Source of the DNA: a virus
DNA length: 64,000 nt
IMG/VR virus record: IMGVR_UViG_3300025870_000008
Span: 16,843 to 80,842 of that record
Strand: one strand, 5' to 3'
The notes under the pieces were generated by a model. The model searched no databases. It was not told where the DNA came from and saw only the letters and a list, made by a program, of their open reading frames with translations. Made by a program: the position numbers and the translations under genes. Numbering within the stretch: position 1 is the first letter of the stretch; every line of letters starts with the position of its first letter. Of the stretch, positions 22,334 through 31,179 are shown one piece after another.

Positions 22334-23533
22334 ATGAACATTACCTTAAAACGAACACAAGAACAAGTCGAGCTCATTAAGGCTATGGCTTCGAAGAATC
22401 GCAATGTTGCGCATGAAGCCCAAGCTGCCGCCGCAGAGTTTATTGCTCCAGTACTCGCTGAAGTAATAAATAATGCTCCCACGCTGAGCAATATGTTCAC
22501 AAGCTTTACTTTTAATGAAGATGATAACCCTTCTATTCCATTAGATCTTTATCATGATATCACTGATGAAGACTACTTGAATGTATATGTGCAAAATGTA
22601 GCAGGAGGTCTTCCTTCCAACACTGTGATTCCAACGCATAGTGAACTTAAGTTTACTACTTACCGACTGGAAACAGCTCTGGATTTTGATCGTCGATATG
22701 CTGCTCGCTCACGACTTGATGTTGTGAGTAAAACATTCTCCAGGTTAGCTCAAGAGCTCATGCTTAAACAAGAGACAACTTCTGCTAATCTTTTACTCGG
22801 AGTACTTGCAGCTGCACAGACTAATGGTAAGGACCATGTTATTAAATCTGGTGTTGAGAATCGATTTCTTATTGATGATGTTAATCGCTTGATTACACAT
22901 GCTAAGCGTATTAATACAGCTTGGAACAGAGGAACTCCTGTTACCGCTAACCGTGGTGTGACCGACCTCTTGATCTCTCCTGAAATCATGGGTGAAATTC
23001 GCGCAATGGCTTACAACCCAATCAATACTCGTGGTATCGCTGGAAACAATCTTACTGGTACGATTGACGGAACTAGTGCAGCGGCAGGTGATGCAACTAA
23101 AGGCGATCCTGTTACTGTAAGTAACGATTCTGCTGGAGGTGTTATCCCCGCAACCGAGCAAATGCGTAATGCATTGTATCAAAACGCAGGAGCCTCCGAG
23201 CTTTATGGAATCAATTTCACTGAGATTCATGAACTTGGTAAGGGTCAGAGATTCAATGATGTATTCGAATCTTACGATAGCTCAAGTAAGTTTGGACACA
23301 ACGGAAAGTTTAGTAACCATGAGACTACTGGAGACGAGATCATTATTGGTATCGACAGGTCCAGAGAGTCTCTAATGAGAGCTGTATCGACAGACTCAGA
23401 GACAGGAGCAGAATTAAGATTGGCGGCTGATGATCAATATACAGTTCGTCAACAAAAGATTGGTTATTATGGCTCGATTGAAGAAGGAAGAATGGTTCTT
23501 GATTCGCGTGCTATCACTGGTATTGTGGTGTAA
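22334..23533 (+). CDS. Major capsid protein, HK97 fold
   Basis: 399 aa. The N-terminal helical arm (EQVELIKAMASKNRNVAHEA) is followed by an E-loop/P-domain-like part (LYHDITDEDYLNVYVQN, AARSRLDVVSKTFSRLAQELML) and a beta-rich A-domain with a Gly/Ala/Thr-rich surface insert (about 235-270). The C-terminal strands include QKIGYYGSIEEGRMVLD. There is an AAGGA sequence upstream. It stands alone between the decoration gene and a strong terminator, as expected of the most highly expressed virion gene. Confidence 0.85.
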   Translation: MNITLKRTQEQVELIKAMASKNRNVAHEAQAAAAEFIAPVLAEVINNAPTLSNMFTSFTFNEDDNPSIPLDLYHDITDEDYLNVYVQNVAGGLPSNTVIPTHSELKFTTYRLETALDFDRRYAARSRLDVVSKTFSRLAQELMLKQETTSANLLLGVLAAAQTNGKDHVIKSGVENRFLIDDVNRLITHAKRINTAWNRGTPVTANRGVTDLLISPEIMGEIRAMAYNPINTRGIAGNNLTGTIDGTSAAAGDATKGDPVTVSNDSAGGVIPATEQMRNALYQNAGASELYGINFTEIHELGKGQRFNDVFESYDSSSKFGHNGKFSNHETTGDEIIIGIDRSRESLMRAVSTDSETGAELRLAADDQYTVRQQKIGYYGSIEEGRMVLDSRAITGIVV

Positions 23534-23563
23534 TAATTTTACAAAACAAACCGTAACCAAATT

Positions 23564-23593
23564 AAAAAATCCACCTACTCGGTGGATTTTTTT
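23564..23593 (+). terminator. Rho-independent terminator after the capsid gene
   Basis: Stem AAAAAATCCACC, loop TACT, stem GGTGGATTTTTTT: a 12 bp stem running into a T-tract, 30 bp after the capsid stop. The A-run makes it bidirectional in principle. Confidence 0.9.
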
Positions 23594-23614
23594 GTTCCCA
23601 GAATTAATATAAAA

Positions 23615-23619
23615 GTGTA
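23615..23619 (+). promoter_or_regulatory. Late-type GTGTA box
   Basis: GTGTAACCATACAAT, 21 bp before the ATG at 23636 and 22 bp after the terminator, where a new transcript must begin. Confidence 0.5.
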
Positions 23620-23635
23620 ACCATACAATATATCT

Positions 23636-24019
23636 ATGAGCCCAAAAACAAAAAAGAAAACAACAAAAAAAATTGAAAATTTCGCAGATGGTAAAATTCA
23701 AGAAAGAAATCATATCGAAAAAGTAAGAGACCTAGAAGATCTTATGAGGGGATCTTTACATAGTCCATTTAAAATCAAAACCCAGGAAGAATTTGAAAGA
23801 ACAATGGCTTCCATGAATCTTATAGACATGCAAGGCATGGCGGTGGCCGCAGGCATCTTCCCCTCTGGAAACAAAACTACATTAAGAAAAAAATTAAAAA
23901 AAGAATTTGAAAGATACCAAAAGGGTGGTAAGGGTCGAGTGTTTTCGACTACCCAACCAATTGTTGATTACGATAGTTTAAGCGAAGATCAAAAAAAACT
24001 TTTTAATATAAACGGTTAA
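23636..24019 (+). CDS. SAP-like domain protein, head-tail region (127 aa)
   Basis: The N-terminus is a lysine-rich tail (SPKTKKKTTKK). Residues about 60-90 (MNLIDMQGMAVAAGIFPSGNKTTLRKKLKKEF) follow the SAP pattern of two helices with a Gly turn and basic residues, which binds DNA in other proteins. It may link packaged DNA to the neck. It starts a transcript after the capsid terminator. Confidence 0.65.
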   Translation: MSPKTKKKTTKKIENFADGKIQERNHIEKVRDLEDLMRGSLHSPFKIKTQEEFERTMASMNLIDMQGMAVAAGIFPSGNKTTLRKKLKKEFERYQKGGKGRVFSTTQPIVDYDSLSEDQKKLFNING

Positions 24020-24045
24020 ATCTGACTATACCATGCGGATAAGAT

Positions 24046-25932
24046 ATGTCAGGGTGCAATAATAGTCAAATACCCGTAATTGCAAAAAAAATATTTGATT
24101 CTGAATTTTACGATCAATTTGACGAAACAGATAGCAATTACGAAAAATCCGTAGCCAATTTTCTGTTAAGAATTGAAGCTTGGTTAGAAACGAATATTGG
24201 ACAGCTTAATATACTTATTCATTCTGGATATAGAGTAACTCATAGCGAGCATATTTGCCCACAGATAAACCCAGAAGAGATAGCTATTTTCATACAGCTA
24301 TACTTAAAGGAGTACTATAAGAGACAAGCCCACAATTCTTTAAAGAATGTGAGCTCAAGTTCTACGAAAACTACATCTGGAGAATCTACTGTCTTTATGA
24401 CGGATTGGGTGGAATTACGCGAAGGAGATTCTTCAATAAAAAGACAATCTTTAATATCTACGCCGCAGCAAAAAATACAAGCTGCTCAAGCATTTAAAGG
24501 TATTTCTCAAGATGCTAACATAAAGCTTCAGGAGATGGTTCAGTATTATAATTTGCATAAAGCTTTACCCAGGCAAGTTGTTGCTAGGTATACAGGAGAT
24601 TCTGATTGTAGTCAAAAACCAAACGGTTGTGATGAGCAAATAAACTCGTGCCCCCCAGAGGTAACCCCGACGATAACTTATACAATCATATCAACGCCTA
24701 CAACAACTAAAACCGCTACAGTTACCGAAACGGCTACAATCACACCAACTGATACAGTCACAAAAACGGCTACGATCACTAAAACTGCTACAATTACCCC
24801 AACAACTACAGCTACCGAAACGGCTACAGTTACCGAAACAGCTACGGCTACCGAAACAGCTACGGCTACCGAAACAGCTACGGCTACCGAAACAGCTACG
24901 GCTACCGAAACAGCTACGGCTACCGAAACAGCTACAGCTACTGAAACCATTACAGCAACGGAGACAACTACGACTACCGAAACCATTACAGCAACGGAGA
25001 CAACTACGACTACCGAAACCATTACAGCAACGGAGACAACTACGACTACCGAAACAGCTACAGCGACCGAAACGGCTACGATCACACCAACTGCTACAGT
25101 CACGCCGACACTTACAATAACTAAAACAACAACCCATACTTCAACTTTTGATGAATGCTGTGGTGAGGTAAACAATTTAATAGACATCGTTAACACTAGT
25201 GATATAGTAGAAAGCGATAGAAGAACTGGAGAAGAAATATTAATTCAAGATATATCAAATCTAATGCGAGATTCCTCTGTTTGTATTGGTAGAGTATCAG
25301 AATCAGTAGACCTTAAAACGGTAAATATTAAAGTAGGAAATGTAGATCCAACAAAAGAATTTTCCTTGGCTACAGTAAAATTCGAAGGAGATCTTAATAA
25401 TCAAACAATTTTTATTAAAAAGAGGTATGGAGATGTAAACTCTGGCGTAGACCCAGTAGATCAATTTTTTAGTACAGAGTCCACCCCTACAGAAACCAAT
25501 AATCCATGTGGCTATGGATATTGTGTAGAGTATACCCCTTGTCAAGAAGGAGATGTTGACCCGTCAAAATGTATTGACAGATTAGTTTGTAGTAGAGCTC
25601 TAGACATTGCAAATGTGCATATTGCTTTCAGACCTGGGCAAATCCCTCCTGAAGTTTTCGTAGATGTGGGAAGATGTTATCGCAAAGTAGGAGAGTCTCA
25701 AGCTAAAGATTGTAGTTTCTTTATTGATGACAATACAGACTGCGGAGGAACTGGAGATAAATTTTTAAATGAAACAGAATTTAATAAAAATTTTGTTAAA
25801 AAACTAAATGATACCGTAGCTATCGCAGATGATTGCAATCAATGTTGTGCGTGCTCTCAGGATACGACATGTTTTAGTTGCGATATACAGTGGTCTGGAA
25901 ACTCTGGAGATTGTGACGTCTCGAACTCTTGA
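24046..25932 (+). CDS. Neck or virion-surface protein with Thr-rich repeat linker and Cys-rich C-terminus (628 aa)
   Basis: Three parts are visible. Residues 1-200 are a helical domain (NYEKSVANFLLRIEAWLETN...). Residues about 208-365 are almost pure Thr/Ala/Glu/Pro repeats (TETATATETATAT). Residues about 366-628 are a cysteine-rich domain with more than twenty cysteines, ending CCACSQDTTCFSCDIQW. The position after the capsid and before connector genes suggests a head or neck component; the long linker would hold the Cys-rich module away from the particle. No signal peptide. The repeat DNA is nearly perfect in places, so length may vary. Confidence 0.65.
   Translation: MSGCNNSQIPVIAKKIFDSEFYDQFDETDSNYEKSVANFLLRIEAWLETNIGQLNILIHSGYRVTHSEHICPQINPEEIAIFIQLYLKEYYKRQAHNSLKNVSSSSTKTTSGESTVFMTDWVELREGDSSIKRQSLISTPQQKIQAAQAFKGISQDANIKLQEMVQYYNLHKALPRQVVARYTGDSDCSQKPNGCDEQINSCPPEVTPTITYTIISTPTTTKTATVTETATITPTDTVTKTATITKTATITPTTTATETATVTETATATETATATETATATETATATETATATETATATETITATETTTTTETITATETTTTTETITATETTTTTETATATETATITPTATVTPTLTITKTTTHTSTFDECCGEVNNLIDIVNTSDIVESDRRTGEEILIQDISNLMRDSSVCIGRVSESVDLKTVNIKVGNVDPTKEFSLATVKFEGDLNNQTIFIKKRYGDVNSGVDPVDQFFSTESTPTETNNPCGYGYCVEYTPCQEGDVDPSKCIDRLVCSRALDIANVHIAFRPGQIPPEVFVDVGRCYRKVGESQAKDCSFFIDDNTDCGGTGDKFLNETEFNKNFVKKLNDTVAIADDCNQCCACSQDTTCFSCDIQWSGNSGDCDVSNS
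24700..25131 (+). repeat. Thr/Glu-coding tandem repeats (18 bp and 36 bp units)
   Basis: Five exact copies of an 18 bp unit (GCTACGGCTACCGAAACA) run from 24841 to 24930. They are followed by three 36 bp units from 24949 to 25056 that differ only at the last base, flanked by degenerate versions. All units are multiples of 3, so the frame is kept. The same codon vocabulary recurs at 43890-44010 and 63300-64000. Confidence 0.9.
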
Positions 25933-25938
25933 TAGAAA

Positions 25939-26385
25939 ATGTCAGATTTAATACCCAGCAATGATAAAATTAAATATGATAAAATATTTGATGATATCCA
26001 TGATACTTTTGCTAGAGAGATAACCATTTTCAAAAAAGAGAAAAAAATTTTTATAGCAACTGACTCTACATATAACGCCTTATACTCAAGGATAAAAAAT
26101 CAGGCGGGGTCAGATAAAGTAGTAGAAGTAATCAAGATGAAAGCTAGAGTAGCATATGCAGGAAATTTCGAATTCTTGAGGCAAAATACAGAAAATGAAA
26201 TATTAGGAATAGATATACCTTCAGATCATATAAGGATAAAATTAAACGAAGAGGGATATAATATTATTAGGCAAGCTAGTGATATAGAAGTTGATGGAGA
26301 ATTATTTAATGTTAATTCCGATGCTGCTAAATCTGGAATGTTTAGTGTGAAATACTATAATTTATTACTAAAAAGAAGAGGGTAA
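25939..26385 (+). CDS. Head-tail connector-type protein (148 aa)
   Basis: An alpha/beta protein with a helical N-terminus (DKIFDDIHDTFAREI) and a beta-rich C-terminal half (IRIKLNEEGYNIIRQA...FSVKYYNLLL). No family was recognised with certainty. The place between the capsid genes and the major tail gene, with 1-6 bp gaps, suits a head-completion or stopper protein. Confidence 0.5.
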   Translation: MSDLIPSNDKIKYDKIFDDIHDTFAREITIFKKEKKIFIATDSTYNALYSRIKNQAGSDKVVEVIKMKARVAYAGNFEFLRQNTENEILGIDIPSDHIRIKLNEEGYNIIRQASDIEVDGELFNVNSDAAKSGMFSVKYYNLLLKRRG

Positions 26386-26386
26386 A

Positions 26387-26983
26387 ATGAATGTAAAAAT
26401 TAACAATAACGCTTTGAATAAGATTACTAATCAACAAGTCGGACCTATAGTTGGAAAAAAAATTGAGAAATCTTTAATTCAAAATGTTCAAAAAGCCCAA
26501 AGAGAAATGATACAGGAGCTTGAAAGCCATCCTGTGACCAAAGAAATAGAATCAGGGCCAAATGGAACAAACCAAAGTGGAACATTGGGTGGTTATGGTA
26601 ATTTGTTTTCTTTTATAGGTTTTGAACGTGGAATGAGCCCAATCAACCCAATTAGAAAAATAATTAAAAAAACCCTAGCGATTAGATCTGTACCAGCAAG
26701 CCAGAAATCTTTAACGCTAAAGTTTGAAGTTGAGGTCCCAGATAAAGAGGAGTTGTTTCAAAATTCTCCCATGCCATGGCAAGAAGGTCGAAGCTGGGCA
26801 GAAGGAATTGAAAGAGGTATTTCTGGTTTAGGTAATTATATAAACAAATCAAGCTCTAGCAGTAGATCTTCACAAGGCGTGCAAGTTAAAAATCGAATAA
26901 GAGGTGGGCAATTTAGAAATACAAAGTATTTATCATCAATAATAAACAACTTTAAGAAAAATGTTTTAAATTTTATAAAATGA
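26387..26983 (+). CDS. Neck or tail-completion protein, gp10-like (198 aa)
   Basis: Begins with a helical stretch (VGKKIEKSLIQNVQKAQREMIQEL) and continues with GLGNYINKSSSSS and a basic C-terminus. The layout recalls HK97 gp10-like neck proteins, which join head and tail, but similarity is not decisive. It overlaps the next gene by 4 bp. Confidence 0.5.
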   Translation: MNVKINNNALNKITNQQVGPIVGKKIEKSLIQNVQKAQREMIQELESHPVTKEIESGPNGTNQSGTLGGYGNLFSFIGFERGMSPINPIRKIIKKTLAIRSVPASQKSLTLKFEVEVPDKEELFQNSPMPWQEGRSWAEGIERGISGLGNYINKSSSSSRSSQGVQVKNRIRGGQFRNTKYLSSIINNFKKNVLNFIK

Positions 26984-27861
26984 AAACTTCTTTTGATCAT
27001 GAATTATTGTCTAGTTTTTATCTTTGGTGTGAAGATAGATTGGTTTATTTTGCAGAAGCTTATGAACCTGCCGTAAATCATACATTTGAATATATAGACT
27101 CACTAGATGTCCCTGCTGATTACAATGGTTATTACAGTCCTTATAGACAATTTGTTTCTTCTTCCGATAAGTTTAATGTCAATGATTTTATTAATGTGGA
27201 AGGAACGAATATCAACGATAAAGATGGGATATATATTGACTATAACAGCGGTAGGGTTCTGGTAGACACCAACGATGTAAGGTTCGGAACTAGTACTGCA
27301 TTGAATATTACAGGTGAATTTGCATATAAAACAGTAAATTTATATATAACAGACGAAACTGAAGAAAGCGTGATTTTAAATAGCGATTTTATTATCAGCC
27401 CTACAAATCAAACATATCTACAAACGAACGGAGGTTTTTCTGAAAAGATTTATACCGTACCAGCTATGTTTATAACATTAGAGAATTCAGAAAATGTACC
27501 TTTTGCTATGGGAGGCATGGATTGTACGAAATTTTACATGAGGGCGGTTGTTGTGGCTGATTCAAATTATACGTTAGATGGTGTACTCTCTATATTTAGA
27601 GACTCTGCGAGAACTAGTTTTCCTTTAATTGATTATGAAGATTTTCCTTATGGAGAGTTTTCTCATATAAAACTTCACCCCTATAAATATATGGATTTGG
27701 CAAGCGCTAGCTCAAAGTCTATATTTATAGATGATTCGAAGTCTTCAAAGTTAACAGATAGATCTAGGGAGAAAATCACCTCGTCAAAAGACTATAAAAT
27801 CGGGTTTTTAGACTTTACATTATCAATACCAAGAATTCCAAGGGCTATTTTCAGTAGGTAA
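26980..27861 (+). CDS. Tail-terminator or connector-region structural protein (293 aa)
   Basis: Beta-rich throughout (VNDFINVEGTNINDKDGIYI, RVLVDTNDVRFG, VNLYITDETEES). It contains a C-terminal part with FSHIKLHPYKYMDLA. No family was recognised. Its position directly before the major tail protein suits a tail-terminator or neck role. It is coupled to the previous gene by ATGA. Confidence 0.5.
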   Translation: MKTSFDHELLSSFYLWCEDRLVYFAEAYEPAVNHTFEYIDSLDVPADYNGYYSPYRQFVSSSDKFNVNDFINVEGTNINDKDGIYIDYNSGRVLVDTNDVRFGTSTALNITGEFAYKTVNLYITDETEESVILNSDFIISPTNQTYLQTNGGFSEKIYTVPAMFITLENSENVPFAMGGMDCTKFYMRAVVVADSNYTLDGVLSIFRDSARTSFPLIDYEDFPYGEFSHIKLHPYKYMDLASASSKSIFIDDSKSSKLTDRSREKITSSKDYKIGFLDFTLSIPRIPRAIFSR

Positions 27862-27923
27862 AAATAATTTCACATTCATTGGTTTTTACTGTATATAGGT
27901 TTATAACTTAAATTTTATAAATT

Positions 27924-29201
27924 ATGGCAACAGACAGAGTATTATATCAAAGTGAATCGTTATACGTCAGTAAACTAGAAGGAACAGGCCCTGTTAGCGG
28001 GAATGGCAAACTTATTGACTCAGACGACATAGAAGAAATTAACAGAGTGCAAGATATGAGTTACAATTTAGAAGTAACTCGTACCGATGTAAATGAATTT
28101 GGACAGCTAGCTGCATTATCTAGAGAAGTTACAGAGCCGCCCACGGTTTCTTTAGATTTTTCTTACTATTTAACAGATGGCACTCAAGAGGGGCAGTTAG
28201 GTTTTAACCGTAACGAGGCTGGGCAATTTACTCTGTCCAACGCCACACCAATGACTAAAGACTTATTGACTGGGGACGATAACAAGGACGAATTAAATTA
28301 CTACATTGTTACCGTGCCAGAAGGAGAAGATGTACATGGACAAAAATCAGCGTTACCTGGTGGGGGAGAAACAGTAGCAAAATCAACTAATGGGGTAATT
28401 GCAGTTGGCAATGGTTTTATGACGAGTTATGGAATTTCAGCCGCTGTTGGAGAATTAGCTACAGCAAGTGTCTCTGTAGAGGCATCTAACATTGTTTTCA
28501 AGAATGACCTCAGTGGCAAGTTTACAAACCCCTCCATTGACGTAGAGTCAGCTACAGGAGGTAGGCTAGACAATCAAGTTGATTTTGCAAGTGTGGGTTC
28601 TTCAGATGGAGATATTAAGGTTGACGGAAACGAAGTTTTTGCTATCAGGCCTGGAGATATTTCTATAGATTTTGACGCTAAAGGATATTTAGACTCCACC
28701 GAAGCAGGAAAACTACAGACTGGAGGAGCCATACTTCCAGGTGTGAATGACACAAGCTTAAAAACCTCTATTCACGTACAAAATATTTCCTTGGATATAC
28801 CAGTGTCTCGAAGCCCATTAAATAGACTTGGTAGTTTGTATCCATTTTCGAGAAAGGTTGATTTTCCTTTGAATATGACCTTGAGTGTTTCCGCATTGAT
28901 GACCGAGTTTTCAGACGGAAGTTTGGATGAATTGTTATGTGGTGAAGAAAAAGGTAGAGATATTGCAATCGTACTCAACACAAGATGTGGAGCAGCTAAC
29001 GCAATGGTATTCATTATGAGAAATGCTATTCTTGACACCCAGGCTTTTTCAGCATCTATTGGGGACAATAAAACTGTAGATCTTACTTTCTCCTCTCAAG
29101 TTGGAGGAGCTAACGATAGTGACAACGGAATTTTCTTAATTACAGAAGCTAAGAATAAAGTTGGCTCTAACGACGGAGCTCCTACAACTCCAACCCCTTA
29201 A
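27924..29201 (+). CDS. Major tail (tube) protein
   Basis: 425 aa, beta-rich, with a Ser/Thr-rich surface. Features such as RVQDMSYNLEVTRTDVNEFGQLA and EPPTVSLDFSYYLTDGTQEG resemble tail-tube proteins with a two-sheet fold, and a C-terminal Pro/Thr tail (APTTPTP) ends it. It stands alone between a 62 bp leader and a strong terminator, as expected for a protein made in hundreds of copies. The call rests on this context and fold pattern. Confidence 0.65.
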   Translation: MATDRVLYQSESLYVSKLEGTGPVSGNGKLIDSDDIEEINRVQDMSYNLEVTRTDVNEFGQLAALSREVTEPPTVSLDFSYYLTDGTQEGQLGFNRNEAGQFTLSNATPMTKDLLTGDDNKDELNYYIVTVPEGEDVHGQKSALPGGGETVAKSTNGVIAVGNGFMTSYGISAAVGELATASVSVEASNIVFKNDLSGKFTNPSIDVESATGGRLDNQVDFASVGSSDGDIKVDGNEVFAIRPGDISIDFDAKGYLDSTEAGKLQTGGAILPGVNDTSLKTSIHVQNISLDIPVSRSPLNRLGSLYPFSRKVDFPLNMTLSVSALMTEFSDGSLDELLCGEEKGRDIAIVLNTRCGAANAMVFIMRNAILDTQAFSASIGDNKTVDLTFSSQVGGANDSDNGIFLITEAKNKVGSNDGAPTTPTP

Positions 29202-29221
29202 TATAAAAATTATATTAAAAC

Positions 29222-29254
29222 AAAAACCTCAGGTTTCACACCTGGGGTTTTTTT
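29222..29254 (+). terminator. Rho-independent terminator after the major tail gene
   Basis: Stem AAAAACCTCAGG, loop TTTCACA, stem CCTGGGGTTTTTTT; a long stem with one G-T pair, then a T-tract, 20 bp after the stop. Confidence 0.9.
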
Positions 29255-29266
29255 GTGTAAATACAC
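29255..29266 (+). promoter_or_regulatory. Late-type palindromic GTGTAAATACAC box
   Basis: GTGTA, AA, TACAC: a perfect inverted pair of the box fused to the end of the terminator, 35 bp before the ATG at 29290. A second TACAC lies right before that ATG, and AGGTAAAAGG provides a possible ribosome-binding site. Confidence 0.4.
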
Positions 29267-29289
29267 GAAAAGGTAAAAGGTAAATACAC

Positions 29290-29574
29290 ATGAATAAAGA
29301 TAAAGAACTCTTAGAGTTTCAAGTGGTCAGATCAATAACGATGGTTTATAAGAATTGTTTAAATCTTATAGAGGGTTTACAACAAGAACATGACATACAA
29401 TTCGGCAAACTTAAAAAGTCTATGCCAGAAAAAAAAGAACTATTAAGTCAAGCAGAATACTTAGATCGCGCTCAATTTAACTTCTTGAGAAAAAAGATAT
29501 TAGATTCTGGTAACGATGTAAAAAGAGAGTTAATTTCCTATATGGAAAATTTTGATATAAAAACGAAAGAATAA
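29290..29574 (+). CDS. Small helical protein, tail module (94 aa)
   Basis: Charged and mostly helical (begins MNKDKELLEFQVVRSITMVY). Family not recognised. It opens the tail-assembly transcript after the major tail terminator. Its stop codon is the first part of a 17 bp palindrome that ends at the next start codon. Confidence 0.6.
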   Translation: MNKDKELLEFQVVRSITMVYKNCLNLIEGLQQEHDIQFGKLKKSMPEKKELLSQAEYLDRAQFNFLRKKILDSGNDVKRELISYMENFDIKTKE

Positions 29575-29589
29575 CTTTATAATAAAGTT
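29573..29589. promoter_or_regulatory. 17 bp perfect palindrome abutting the sulfotransferase start
   Basis: AACTTTAT A ATAAAGTT ends exactly at the base before the ATG at 29590 and includes the upstream stop TAA. As RNA it would fold into a hairpin over the initiation region; as DNA it could be an operator. Confidence 0.4.
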
Positions 29590-30312
29590 ATGGCTAAAAT
29601 TTGTTTTAAAAGTAAATCAATTTTTTTTCATGTTCCTAAAAATGCGGGAACATCACTGACTGTATTTTTCGGTCGGTGTGGGTGGAATACATTTCGGTAT
29701 TCTCCGATAGATGGACCTTCTGACACAATAAGTCCTGATTATAAATACTCGAAAGGTTGCTGTATTAGAGTTCGGGAAAACATGAAACAAATTGCAGCTC
29801 ATAATGATTTAGAGAGAGAGCAGGGTAAAACTATCCCATACTTTGTAAAAAATATGAATTCATCAGAACTTCAAATGGTAAAAAAAATCGACCATAATAC
29901 TTGGGGTGATTTTTATAAATTTGCTTTTGTAAGAAACCCTTGGGATAGATTAATTTCGGCTTGGAAAAATAGAGTAACAAGCATACCCACTTTTGAAAAG
30001 TTTCTTGACTGTTTACCATTTGATAAAAGATTAACAGATATTTATTGGCATACTATGCCCCAGTATGATCATTTGTACGACGAACAAGGAAAACGATTGG
30101 TGCAAGATATATTTAAGTATGAAGAACTTGATGTGTATATGGACCACATTAAGTTAAAATTAGCATTGCCAGATTTTTCTATTGATAAAAAATGGAATTC
30201 AAGCGGAGCAAGAAAGCGTTACTCAGAATATTATACTAAAACTGAACAAATTGAAAAAGTAGCAAAAATTTACGAAAAGGATATAAATCAATTTAATTAT
30301 AAATACAGGTAA
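29590..30312 (+). CDS. Carbohydrate sulfotransferase-like protein
   Basis: 240 aa. The PAPS 5'-phosphosulfate loop is FFHVPKNAGTS (residues 12-22) and the 3'-phosphate motif is FAFVRNPWDRLISAW (about 115-129), in the order and spacing of the sulfotransferase-2 family of glycan sulfotransferases. It would move sulfate from PAPS to a sugar. It sits within the tail-gene operon, between a small tail gene and the chaperone-like genes, so a virion or host-surface glycan is a plausible target. A second sulfotransferase domain lies at 57966-59765. Confidence 0.85.
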   Translation: MAKICFKSKSIFFHVPKNAGTSLTVFFGRCGWNTFRYSPIDGPSDTISPDYKYSKGCCIRVRENMKQIAAHNDLEREQGKTIPYFVKNMNSSELQMVKKIDHNTWGDFYKFAFVRNPWDRLISAWKNRVTSIPTFEKFLDCLPFDKRLTDIYWHTMPQYDHLYDEQGKRLVQDIFKYEELDVYMDHIKLKLALPDFSIDKKWNSSGARKRYSEYYTKTEQIEKVAKIYEKDINQFNYKYR

Positions 30313-30318
30313 AAGGTT

Positions 30319-31179
30319 ATGAAAATAAATGAAAAAAATATACTCTACTCGTTCTCTTTAAACTTAAATAAAGAAGTTGAAGAAGAAGTAGAAAAGAAAA
30401 CTAAACGAAAAAATAAAGAAACTGGAAAAATGGAAGTGGTAACTTCTATCGAGAAGGTTAAAGTGGATAAGGAAATTCCTTATAGAATGGTAATCAAGAA
30501 GCCAAATAGAACGGAACTTGAAGAAGGGGATATGTTTTATAGTTTGGAGCTGAATAAGTTTATTAAAATGGGATTGCTTACGAAAGCGATGCTAGCTAAA
30601 CAATACGGAAATCAAGGAGGAATATGGTCTGAAAAGGAGCAAAAGATATATGCTGAATTATTATACAAAATGCATCAAAAGCAGTTAGAAGTTCAACAGT
30701 TTTCCATACTTGGAGAAAATAATAGTTTATCTAATAGACAAAAAGAAAAATTAAACGAGTCAATAAGAGATTTATCTTTCTTGAAAAGAGAGTTAACTGA
30801 ATACGAAATGCTTCAAAACTCTTTGTTTGATCATACTGCGGATGTAAAAGCCAGAAACCGAGCTATAATGTGGTATGTTTTAAATTTAAGTTACTTCCAA
30901 GAAGGCGAAGGCAAGGATAGGCCTTTTGAAAAAATGTTTGATGGGGATAATTTTGAATCAAAATATGAATCCTATCAAGACAAGGAAGACTCAGAAAACG
31001 AATTGTACCAAAAGAGTATTGATAAAATTTCATCTATAGTTACAATATGGTATGTTAGTGGAAACCAAGATGCTGAAAGTATAGAGGCGATATTTGAAGA
31101 AATGAAAAACAACCTCAAGGAAGACGAATCTTCAGAGGAAAATTTAGAAGAGAATTTGGAAGAAGAAGCAAGTGGATAA
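30319..31179 (+). CDS. Putative tail assembly chaperone (286 aa)
   Basis: A charged, largely helical protein with a C-terminal Glu-rich tail (ENLEENLEEEASG). No motif identifies it. Its position, as the first of two overlapping genes immediately before the tape-measure gene, matches the tail-assembly-chaperone pair of long-tailed phages. An AGGTAAAAGG sequence precedes the ATG. The next gene begins in the +1 frame 8 bp before its stop. Confidence 0.5.
   Translation: MKINEKNILYSFSLNLNKEVEEEVEKKTKRKNKETGKMEVVTSIEKVKVDKEIPYRMVIKKPNRTELEEGDMFYSLELNKFIKMGLLTKAMLAKQYGNQGGIWSEKEQKIYAELLYKMHQKQLEVQQFSILGENNSLSNRQKEKLNESIRDLSFLKRELTEYEMLQNSLFDHTADVKARNRAIMWYVLNLSYFQEGEGKDRPFEKMFDGDNFESKYESYQDKEDSENELYQKSIDKISSIVTIWYVSGNQDAESIEAIFEEMKNNLKEDESSEENLEENLEEEASG

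Noticed and set aside
22793-23230. 145-codon minus-strand frame inside the capsid gene
   Set aside because: Antisense of the major capsid gene; no promoter and a Ser/Cys-rich, fold-less product.
24841-25056. CRISPR-like tandem repeats
   Set aside because: Units are contiguous without unique spacers, lie in frame inside a gene and code Thr/Glu repeats.
24678-25196. Long Val-rich open frame on the minus strand, and another minus-strand Cys/Arg/Ser-rich frame over the same stretch
   Set aside because: They are antisense shadows of the Thr-coding tandem repeats; they have no promoter or ribosome-binding site and no plausible fold.
27280-29200. Tail sheath gene, to decide for a contractile tail
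   Set aside because: Only one major-tail-type gene is present before the tape measure, and no sheath-like protein was recognised; a sheath gene outside the window cannot be excluded.
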